Shown one piece after another: positions 16,605-23,239 of a stretch of 64,000 bases of DNA. The position numbers and the translations under genes are program-made. Below the pieces are notes generated by a model, which worked only from the letters and a program-made list of their open reading frames with translations, made no database searches and was not told the origin of the DNA. The stretch is from NCBI RefSeq assembly GCF_051414135.1, contig NZ_JBLKOA010000006.1, positions 124,001 through 188,000 of the forward strand, in the 5' to 3' direction. This DNA is from Halovenus halobia (GTDB taxonomy: Archaea > Halobacteriota > Halobacteria > Halobacteriales > Haloarculaceae). The stretch's first letter is position 1; each line of letters opens with the position of its first letter.

Positions 16605-16901
16605 TTACCGGGTTCCGTCGAGTCGGTCGACCACTTCCCGGATGTCGGCAGCGTCTTCGATTTCTTCTTTGACCTCCTCGCGGCGGCGGACTTCGGCGGC
16701 AGAGGCCTCGTAGGCGCGGACGTACTCCGCCCGGGAGTGTTCCTCGAATGCGTGTTTGATCGCAAAATAGCCGTCCGGAACGACCGTGCCACAGACCTTG
16801 CACTCGATACGGTCGTGTTCGGCAGCCTGGTGGGTCATCAGGTCCTCGACGCGGTCGAACGTCGCGTTGTCCCCGTCGATACCACACGTCCAGTGTGTCA
16901 T
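16605..16901 (-). CDS. small C2H2-type zinc-finger protein
   Basis: A 98-residue protein. It has a clear zinc-binding site CKVC (C34, C37) followed by H50 and H55, a C-x2-C-x12-H-x4-H spacing. A second possible half-site (C6, H24, H29) precedes it. The C-terminal half is a charged helix (EVRRREEVKEEIEDAADIRE). Small proteins of this kind are conserved in haloarchaea but have no assigned role that I can name with certainty. DNA, RNA or protein binding are all possible. Confidence 0.65.
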   Translation of the reverse strand: MTHWTCGIDGDNATFDRVEDLMTHQAAEHDRIECKVCGTVVPDGYFAIKHAFEEHSRAEYVRAYEASAAEVRRREEVKEEIEDAADIREVVDRLDGTR

Positions 16902-16957
16902 ACCGAAACATCTTCACCCGGCCTACTAAAGCGTTGGCTCCCGATTCTCACCACTGA

Positions 16958-17461
16958 TCAGAGCAGGTCGGTCGTCTCGCTCATCGTCTCCGCCAGCGGA
17001 CGCTGCTTGTTGGTCTGGTGTGCCGCGAGCACGCCTTCGACTGCTGCACAGGCGTCTTCGAGTGGGTCGTGTGTCTCGACGTAGACCGCAAGTCCGAACT
17101 CGTTCTCACCGAGTTGGCTCAACTCCATGGCCTCCGTCCGCGAGAGTTGCCCCGCAATCCAGTCCTGGATGATCTCTGCCCCGAGTGGACTCACCGGCGA
17201 GACTGACTCACCGAGCAGGTGGAGTGTCTTTGCTGCCGTTACTGGCGCGACGCCGGCGGCACGTCCCGCTTCGCCGACTGACTTCCCTTCGCTGTACCGT
17301 TCGAGGATAGTCGCTGCCGCCTCTGCCGAACAGGGAAACTCCGAAGCAAATGGCGCTAACCGCTCGGCGAGGCTCGCGTCGGTCGTGTCCACCGTTGCCG
17401 GACTGTGTTCCTCTTGGCTCTCCGTGACCTCGATGCCGGCCGCGATTTCCGACAGTCCCAT
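16958..17461 (-). CDS. hypothetical helical protein with a possible HTH
   Basis: A 167-residue acidic protein that I do not recognise as a named family. Residues about 40-85 (CSAEAAATILERYSEGKSVG, then EAGRAAGVAPVTAAKTLHLL) look like a helix-turn-helix. The rest is helical with no membrane segment. It is divergent from the TFB gene, with a perfect inverted repeat (17538-17558) in the shared upstream region, so both could be controlled from one site. A regulatory role is inferred only. Confidence 0.6.
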   Translation of the reverse strand: MGLSEIAAGIEVTESQEEHSPATVDTTDASLAERLAPFASEFPCSAEAAATILERYSEGKSVGEAGRAAGVAPVTAAKTLHLLGESVSPVSPLGAEIIQDWIAGQLSRTEAMELSQLGENEFGLAVYVETHDPLEDACAAVEGVLAAHQTNKQRPLAETMSETTDLL

Positions 17462-17537
17462 CGTGTGTATGTCGGCTGTTCTTCCGTATTAAATGATAGC
17501 TTTCGCTGCGGGCCGGCTGAGTACTCACCGGGCTATC

Positions 17538-17558
17538 ACCTACCGGTTACCGGTAGGT
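17538..17558. promoter_or_regulatory. perfect inverted repeat between divergent genes
   Basis: ACCTACCGG and CCGGTAGGT flank TTA, a 9-bp perfect dyad. It sits between the HTH-like gene (start 17461) and the TFB gene (start 17635), 44 nt upstream of the TFB TATA box. It is a likely operator for one or both genes. Confidence 0.5.
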
Positions 17559-17601
17559 TCGATTTCGGCCAACCAGCAACAAGCTCCGGTTCCTCCTTCT
17601 G

Positions 17602-17607
17602 TTTAAA
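17602..17607 (+). promoter_or_regulatory. TATA box of the TFB gene
   Basis: TTTAAA centred about 30 nt before the ATG at 17635, consistent with leaderless transcription. Confidence 0.55.
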
Positions 17608-17634
17608 TGCTCACTCGGCCCCAACTCTCTCGTG

Positions 17635-18504
17635 ATGACAGCTACGGTCACCCAGAGTTGTCCCGAATGCGAGGGTCGCCTGCGAGCAGACGACTGCGAG
17701 ACGGTCTGTACCCAGTGTGGGCTGGTCGTCGACGAGCACGCAATCGATCCCGGCCCAGAGTGGCGCTCGTTCGAGGACGACAGCGAAAATCCCGAGCGCA
17801 CCGGCGCACCGCTGACACGCTCCCGGCACGACAAAGGACTCTCCACTGAGATTGGTCACTCGAACCGACTCACTGGCCGCAAACGCCGACGCGTCGCCCG
17901 GATGCGCCGCCAGCACAAACGGACCCAGATTCGGAGCAAAGCCGAACGCAACCAGGTGTATGCGTTCACTGAAATCCGCCGGCTGGTGAGTCGTCTCGAC
18001 CTGCCCGAACACGTGCAGGAACAGTCCTGCGCTCTGTTCGAGTCCGCCCAGTCAGCGGACCTGTTGCAGGGCCGCTCCATCGAGGGATTCGCGGCGGCAG
18101 TCGTCTACGCTACCTGCCGCACCGCTTCAGTCTCTCGGACGGCCAGCGAAATCACCGACGCGGCCAAGTCGACCCGTGCGGAACTCGACGCCGCCTACGA
18201 CGCGATGAACCGCGAACTGGGACTGCCGACCGGCCCAATCGACCCACGGGAGTATCTCGCTCGCTTTGCGAGCAAACTCGATATCCCCACGGACATCGAA
18301 CAACACGCCCGCGAACTCGCGACGGGCCTGCGCGAACGTGGCGAGGACACCGGACGCAACCCCGGCGGCGTCGCGGCGGCCTGCCTGTACACCGCGGCAC
18401 AGCGGGCGGGCCACAACCTCACTCAGCAAGAAGCGGCCGACGTCGCGGATGTCACGCCCGTCACGCTGCGGCATACCTACAAACGCCTCGAAGCTGACGA
18501 CTAG
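17635..18504 (+). CDS. tfb: transcription initiation factor TFB
   Basis: A 289-residue TFIIB homologue, one of the multiple TFBs usual in haloarchaea. The N-terminal zinc ribbon has C9, C12, C25 and C28 (CPEC and CTQC). The B-reader/linker follows (GAPLTRSRHDKGLSTEIG). Two cyclin-like repeats start near residues 105 and 200. The C-terminal helix-turn-helix (TQQEAADVADVTPVTLRHTY) contacts the BRE. It bridges TBP and RNA polymerase at promoters. The ATG at 17635 is preferred over the GTG one codon earlier. Its TAG overlaps the convergent carboxylase stop through CTAG. Confidence 0.95.
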   Translation: MTATVTQSCPECEGRLRADDCETVCTQCGLVVDEHAIDPGPEWRSFEDDSENPERTGAPLTRSRHDKGLSTEIGHSNRLTGRKRRRVARMRRQHKRTQIRSKAERNQVYAFTEIRRLVSRLDLPEHVQEQSCALFESAQSADLLQGRSIEGFAAAVVYATCRTASVSRTASEITDAAKSTRAELDAAYDAMNRELGLPTGPIDPREYLARFASKLDIPTDIEQHARELATGLRERGEDTGRNPGGVAAACLYTAAQRAGHNLTQQEAADVADVTPVTLRHTYKRLEADD

Positions 18505-20195
18505 AACAGCACTGTCCCGTGATACCGGTCGCGGTCGGTGCGGCGCTTGTTCTGCAGCGTTTCCAGCCGCGCGCCCAGTTGGTCGCGCAGGTCGCCCGCC
18601 GGCAACAACTCGTCTACCTGCATCTTCGAGGCCTGTGCGCGAATGTCGATCTGTTTGTCGTACTCGGCGCGCATCATTTCGACGAACTCCGCACGCTCCT
18701 CGGCGTCCATCTCTTCCATCTGTTCGGCAAACAGCGCGTTCACGGCGGCGTCTGGTCCCATTACAGCAACTTCGGCGCTCGGGAGTGCGAGCGTCGCGTC
18801 CGGGCCGAAGGAGGGGCCGGCCATCGCGTAGATGCCCGCGCCGTAGGCTTTGCGGGTGATGACACACAGCTGCGGCACCTGCGCGTTCGAGGTGGCGTAG
18901 ATGAACTTCCGGCCCTTCTGGAGGACGCCCTGTTTCTCGACGGCACTGCCGACCATGAACCCGGGCGTGTCACAGAGATACACCAGCGGGATACCGAAGG
19001 CGTCACAACTCCAGACGAATCCCGCTCCCTTCTCGGCGGAATCCGGAAAGATAGCACCGCTTTTCGCGGCAGGCTGGTTGGCGACGAAGCCAACCGGTCG
19101 CCCGTCGATTCGCCCCAGTCCGGTGACCAACTCGGGCGCAAACTCCGGTTTCAACTCGAACCACGAATTCTCGTCAACCAGCCGTTCGATGACGTTGTTC
19201 ACGTCGTAGGCCTCGTCGGGGTCGTCGGGAATCTCCGTGTCCAGCCCCTTCGGATTGACCGCCGGCTTGGCTGGTGGACGGGTCGGCAACTCGGCGTTGT
19301 GTCGCTGTGGCAGATAGCCAAGCAGGTCCCGAACCGACTCGGCGGCGGCAGCCTCGTCAGAAACGACGAGGTCGGCGCTGCCGGACTCCCGAGCGTGGAC
19401 GCGCGGTCCGCCCAGTTCTTGCATCGTCGTCTGCTCGCCGGTGACTGCCTCGACGACCCGCGGGCTGGCAATCGCCATTCCGGCGATTTCCTCGACCATA
19501 ATCAGGTAATCACAGAAGACGGGGGTGTACGCCGACCCGGCGATATCCGGGCCGTACAGCACCCCAATCTGTGGCACCTGGCCGGAGTGGATGCACTGAT
19601 TGTAGAACATCTTGCCGCCACGGTAGCGGTCCATGTGAGTGTCGCCCTCCTCGCGCTCGTCGAGGTTCAACCGCGCTCCGGTCGAGTCGATGAGTCGCAG
19701 GATTGGTGCGCCCGCCTCGACCGCTCGCTCGGCCAGTCGAATCTCCTTCTCGACGCCCATCTGGCCCAGCGACCCAGCCTTGACCGTGTAGTCGTGCGCC
19801 GCGAAGAAGACCTGCCGGCCGTGAATCTTCCCGACGCCGGTGATGAGCCCGTCGGCTGGCAGTTCGTCGCCGGCGGAGTGTCTGGCGAAGGTGCCGTCCT
19901 CGTAGCTAATCTCGTCGAAGATACGGTCCAGTCGGTCGCGCACGAACAGCTTTCCGAGTTCGTTGATTTTCTCGTGACCGCGCTCTGGCCCCCCGGAGAG
20001 AATCTGCTCGATTTCGTCCCGTAACTGCTGCTCACGGTCGGTAATAACCGGGTCGCCGTACTTCTCGCCGCCGGCGCTGGCGACGGACTCGTCGTTGACG
20101 ACCAGGTCAACCTCCTGCCCGAGATGGTTCGCGAGCGCGCTCGCGATTGCGCGTGCACTCTCCTCGTCCGGTGGTGCGTCGATATTGATTTTCAT
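18501..20195 (-). CDS. acyl-CoA carboxylase carboxyltransferase subunit
   Basis: A 564-residue biotin-dependent carboxyltransferase of the propionyl/acetyl-CoA carboxylase beta type, which moves carboxyl from carboxybiotin to acyl-CoA. Two crotonase-like halves are present. The first contains DGLITGVGKIHGRQVFFAAH and GARLNLDE; the second contains VTGLGRIDGRPVGFVANQP, CDTPGFMVG and RKAYGAGIYAM. The first 45 residues (DEESARAIASALANHLGQEV) extend beyond the usual start and resemble small epsilon-type subunits of actinobacterial carboxylases. No biotin carboxylase gene is adjacent. The start MKINIDAP at 20195 is chosen; earlier codons fall in the promoter region. Confidence 0.92.
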   Translation of the reverse strand: MKINIDAPPDEESARAIASALANHLGQEVDLVVNDESVASAGGEKYGDPVITDREQQLRDEIEQILSGGPERGHEKINELGKLFVRDRLDRIFDEISYEDGTFARHSAGDELPADGLITGVGKIHGRQVFFAAHDYTVKAGSLGQMGVEKEIRLAERAVEAGAPILRLIDSTGARLNLDEREEGDTHMDRYRGGKMFYNQCIHSGQVPQIGVLYGPDIAGSAYTPVFCDYLIMVEEIAGMAIASPRVVEAVTGEQTTMQELGGPRVHARESGSADLVVSDEAAAAESVRDLLGYLPQRHNAELPTRPPAKPAVNPKGLDTEIPDDPDEAYDVNNVIERLVDENSWFELKPEFAPELVTGLGRIDGRPVGFVANQPAAKSGAIFPDSAEKGAGFVWSCDAFGIPLVYLCDTPGFMVGSAVEKQGVLQKGRKFIYATSNAQVPQLCVITRKAYGAGIYAMAGPSFGPDATLALPSAEVAVMGPDAAVNALFAEQMEEMDAEERAEFVEMMRAEYDKQIDIRAQASKMQVDELLPAGDLRDQLGARLETLQNKRRTDRDRYHGTVLF

Positions 20196-20321
20196 TTCTC
20201 CCACCGGTGGTCCCCTGAATACACCATACCTCGGTACTCGAACGCGACCGGTAAAATAGTAGCCCGTAGTTATCACTGCACGAGGGGTCGCGACGGAAAA
20301 AATGGGTGTCGGGAGTGAGTG

Positions 20322-20690
20322 TTAGCTCGTAATCTCGATTTCACGGCCGGAGACGACAGCCTCCTCGACTGGAAGCCGCATTTCGAGGATACCGTTCGTG
20401 TACTCGGCGGTAATTTCCTCGTCAGCGACCGATTTCGGGAAGCGGAACCGCTGGTGATAGGTGCGCCGTTCCCCTCGCTGTTCGTCGTCGTGTTCCGCCG
20501 CGATATTCAGTACGCCGCTGTCCCAGGAGGCGGTTATCTCCTCGGGGTCGAAGCCCGGAAGCTCGACGCTGAGCACGAACTCGTTGTCCTCCTCGTACAG
20601 TTCGTAGTCGTTACTACCAGTTTCGAGCAGTTGGCTTGGGAAATCGAGACTCTGCATCCAGGAGCTTGGTGCTGTTCGTGGCAATGCCAT
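20322..20690 (-). CDS. hsp20: Hsp20/alpha-crystallin family small heat shock protein
   Basis: A 122-residue small heat-shock protein. The alpha-crystallin domain (about 28-118) begins YELYEEDNEFVLSVELPGFD and contains the family motif NGILEMRLP (the GVL/GIL region). It holds unfolding proteins in an ATP-independent way. The N-terminal arm is short (about 27 residues) and no IXI tail motif is obvious; the end IEITS may serve. A TATA box lies at 20733-20738 on the minus strand. Confidence 0.93.
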   Translation of the reverse strand: MALPRTAPSSWMQSLDFPSQLLETGSNDYELYEEDNEFVLSVELPGFDPEEITASWDSGVLNIAAEHDDEQRGERRTYHQRFRFPKSVADEEITAEYTNGILEMRLPVEEAVVSGREIEITS

Positions 20691-20732
20691 TACTGATCAC
20701 CTCACTACATGAGATAATTGTTCGCGGTTCTA

Positions 20733-20738
20733 TATAAA
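20733..20738 (-). promoter_or_regulatory. TATA box of hsp20
   Basis: TTTATA read on the minus strand, about 43 nt before the start codon at 20690, which leaves a short leader of about 15-20 nt. Confidence 0.5.
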
Positions 20739-20776
20739 TGTTATGCTGGTCCGTCCGCGAGAAAGTCGTTCTCTGT

Positions 20777-20802
20777 GACCGCCGCCAGGACTCAAACCGA
20801 GG
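20777..20802 (-). pseudogene. tRNA 3'-end remnant
   Basis: Bases 20779-20802 match the 3' end of the adjacent tRNA-Asn (20934-20957) at about 19 of 24 positions, including GCCAGGACTC. The T-stem can no longer pair, and no D-arm or anticodon arm precedes it on the minus strand. It looks like a decayed partial tRNA copy, as left by integration and loss of an element at the tRNA 3' end. The interval 20803-20933 holds no gene that I can see. Confidence 0.55.
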
Positions 20803-20933
20803 TAAGACGGTTCTGCTCGCCTCAGTTCTTCGGCTGCGCGGACTGCGACTTGCGTGTTCGAGTCTGCCGAGTCGCGGTTTCGTCGTTCACTGACGGTTCG
20901 CTCCGCTCACCGTGTTGTTCACGACAGAAACAC

Positions 20934-21035
20934 GCCACCGCCAGGACTCGAACCTGGGACAACCACGTATCTGCGGCACGCAGACAACCTACGCACCGTA
21001 ACAGCGTGGTGCTCTACCAACTGAGCTACGGCGGC
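20934..21035 (-). tRNA. tRNA-Asn(GTT) with a 30-nt bulge-helix-bulge intron
   Basis: The minus strand gives a full cloverleaf. The acceptor is GCCGCCG/CGGTGGC, the D-arm GCTC..GAGC, the anticodon stem CCACG/CGTGG, the variable loop TTGTC and the T-arm CCAGG-TTCGAGT-CCTGG. The anticodon GTT is at 21000-21002. An intron of 30 nt (20969-20998) interrupts positions 37/38. It forms a canonical bulge-helix-bulge: anticodon stem, 3-nt bulge ATA, 4-bp helix CTGT with GCAG, 3-nt bulge TAC, then an inner stem GGTGCG/CGTGCC. The spliced tRNA is 72 nt, with no encoded CCA. Confidence 0.93.
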
Positions 21036-21127
21036 ACGCATTCTTTGATAGATGGGGTTTTTTGATAGGCGTTTCGCTTCCGTCCTGCACCGACACGCTT
21101 TCACGCACCTGCCGGCAAGCGATGGAC

Positions 21128-22489
21128 ATGAGCGACGAGTTCGACGCAACCGTCAAGCGCGTCCGCGAGCGCGTCGAGCCCGCTGACGACGAGCGTGAGC
21201 GACTGGCAGCCGTGACCGAGGAGCTAACCGACCGCGCACGCGAGGCCATCACTGACCGCGCAGTCGAGGCAGATGTCGTCCGCGTCGGCTCGACAGCCCG
21301 GAATACGTGGCTGGCTGGCGACCGCGACATCGACCTGTTTGTCCGCTTTCCGTCGGATCTGGACCGCGAGGAGCTGGAATCTCACGGTCTCGCCATCGGC
21401 CACGAGGTGCTGCCCGACGGCCGCGAAGAGTACGCCGAACATCCCTACGTCGTCGGCGAGTTCGAGGGTTTCGCGGTCGACCTCGTCCCCTGCTACGATG
21501 TCGAGGACGCTGCTGACATTCGGTCGGCCGTCGACCGAACGCCGTTTCATACTGAGTACATCAGCGAGCGCCTGACGCCCGACCTCGCGAGTGATGTCCG
21601 CGTCTGCAAGCAGTTTTTCACCGGAATCGGCGCCTACGGCAGTGATTTGAAAACGCGTGGTTTCTCTGGCTTTCTGACCGAACTGCTCGTCGTCGAGTAT
21701 GGCGGCTTCCGGCCGCTCGTCGAAGCCGCGACAGCGTGGCAACCGCCCGTCGAATTCGACCCTGAAGAACACGCTACGGAGACGTTCGATGACCCGATGG
21801 TGATGATCGACCCGACTGACCCCGGACGGAACGTCGCCGCTGTCCTCTCGGCTTCCAACGTTGCCCGGGTCCAACACTTCGCCCGGGAACTACTCGCTGC
21901 CCCCCGCGACTCGCTGTTCACCGAGGCACAGCCTGACGCACTCGCTTCGGACGCTGTCGCGGCGGAATTCGAGCGCCGGGGGACGACGCCGATGGCGATC
22001 CGCTTCGCCGCGCCGGATATCGTCGACGACCAACTCTGGCCCCAACTCGAACGCTCCAGACAGGGGATTCGTGAGGAACTCGACCGACGTGGCTTCGACG
22101 TGCTCCGGGCGGCTGCGTTCGCCGACGACGGCACCGCCGTCCTCCTGCTTGAACTCGCCGTCGCCGAGCGACCCGCTGTCGAGCGCCACGAGGGACCGCC
22201 GGTCCACGTCGGGGAGCACGCCGAGCGCTTTTACGACGCCTACGCCGACGATGATGTTTACGGGCCGTTCATCGAGGGCGACCGCTACGTCGTCGAGCGC
22301 GAGCGCGCGGTCACCTCGGCAGTCGACCTGCTCGATAGCGACGCGCTGTTCGATGTCGCACTCGGTGCGCACGTCGAGTCTGCACTCCAATCGGAGTACG
22401 ACCTGCTCGTCGGTGAGGACGTTGCAACACTCGCAGACTCGTTTGGAACTGAACTGGCGCGGTATCTCGACCCGACACCACGAAACTAA
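21128..22489 (+). CDS. cca: archaeal (class I) CCA-adding enzyme
   Basis: A 453-residue tRNA nucleotidyltransferase that adds CCA to tRNA 3' ends without a template. The polymerase-beta-like motif GS (54-55) with DRDIDLFVRF supplies catalytic aspartates D67 and D69. The archaeal-type body and tail domains follow. It lies head-to-head with the tRNA-Asn gene, which lacks an encoded CCA and so depends on this enzyme. An alternative ATG is two codons upstream at 21122. Confidence 0.95.
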   Translation: MSDEFDATVKRVRERVEPADDERERLAAVTEELTDRAREAITDRAVEADVVRVGSTARNTWLAGDRDIDLFVRFPSDLDREELESHGLAIGHEVLPDGREEYAEHPYVVGEFEGFAVDLVPCYDVEDAADIRSAVDRTPFHTEYISERLTPDLASDVRVCKQFFTGIGAYGSDLKTRGFSGFLTELLVVEYGGFRPLVEAATAWQPPVEFDPEEHATETFDDPMVMIDPTDPGRNVAAVLSASNVARVQHFARELLAAPRDSLFTEAQPDALASDAVAAEFERRGTTPMAIRFAAPDIVDDQLWPQLERSRQGIREELDRRGFDVLRAAAFADDGTAVLLLELAVAERPAVERHEGPPVHVGEHAERFYDAYADDDVYGPFIEGDRYVVERERAVTSAVDLLDSDALFDVALGAHVESALQSEYDLLVGEDVATLADSFGTELARYLDPTPRN

Positions 22490-22495
22490 GACTCG

Positions 22496-23158
22496 CTACT
22501 GGCGCAGTGCTGCCAGTGCCTCGGCCGCTTCGCGCGCGGCGGCAAGATGCTCCTGTGCTCTGGCCGGGTCGTCAGCGGCGGCGGCCTGCTGGCTAAATCG
22601 GGTGAGTGTTTGCACGAGCGACTCTCGTGCCGCGGCGACGCCTGGTTCGGCTCCGGCCTGCTGACTGGCTTGTGGACTGGCGGGTGGCTGGGTCGGCTGC
22701 GCTGGCTGATTTTGGGTTCCAGTCTGCTGGGTCTGCTGTGGCGGCTCAGTCTGGCGGTTGGCGGGCTGACGCGGCTGCTGTGGAGTCTCCTCGTTGACGG
22801 GCTGGTCGGACGTTGCCTGTCCGTTTTCGGCTGGCTGCTCGCCCTCTTCGCTCTGCCCGAAGGAGACGCGCGCGTCGTTACTCGGTGTCGTCACCTGGAT
22901 GCTGTCATCATCCTCACTGTCCTCCTCGTCGTCGCTCTGGGTCTCCCTGTCGACTGGTTTTTCACACGTAGGACAGAATTCCTGTTCTTCGTAGCGGAAG
23001 ATTGGGTCGCCACACTCCGAGCAGTGGGCGTTGGTCATCGTCGCGCCCTGCAGGAGCAGTTCGCTCATCTGCTCGGTCGCCTGGCGTTTCTGCTTGTCTC
23101 GCTCGTATTTTTCTTCTAACTTCTCACGTTCGGCTTCTTTGTCGAATTCGTCGCTCAT
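22496..23158 (-). CDS. p27/Sjogren-autoantigen-like zinc-ribbon protein
   Basis: A 220-residue protein. The N-terminal 70 residues match the Sjogren's/scleroderma autoantigen 1 (p27) family. A charged helix is followed by MSELLLQGATMTNAHCSECG, with zinc ligands C46, C49, C62 and C65. The middle (75-165) is a disordered Glu/Asp then Gln/Pro-rich stretch (PQQPRQPANRQTEPPQQTQQ). The C-terminal helix (170-220) is Ala-rich. The family's role is unknown. The long Gln/Pro linker is unusual for a haloarchaeal cytoplasmic protein. It is convergent with cca. Confidence 0.8.
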   Translation of the reverse strand: MSDEFDKEAEREKLEEKYERDKQKRQATEQMSELLLQGATMTNAHCSECGDPIFRYEEQEFCPTCEKPVDRETQSDDEEDSEDDDSIQVTTPSNDARVSFGQSEEGEQPAENGQATSDQPVNEETPQQPRQPANRQTEPPQQTQQTGTQNQPAQPTQPPASPQASQQAGAEPGVAAARESLVQTLTRFSQQAAAADDPARAQEHLAAAREAAEALAALRQ

Positions 23159-23239
23159 GCTTGAACGAACGCGACGACGCGGAAAATGTGTTGTGACGTG
23201 ACATCGGTTCCAAACCGTTGATGTAGGCGGGTGCTAAAG

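Noticed and set aside
18519..20024. 501-codon open frame on the plus strand
   Set aside because: It is antisense to the acyl-CoA carboxylase gene, with no recognisable domain and the composition of a high-GC shadow frame.
20750..20930. a second complete tRNA beside tRNA-Asn
   Set aside because: Only a 3'-end fragment is present; the T-stem does not pair and no D-arm or anticodon arm is found.
22547..23119. 190-codon frame with many hydrophobic residues
   Set aside because: It is the antisense of the Gln/Pro-rich p27-like gene; the hydrophobicity reflects complementary codons.
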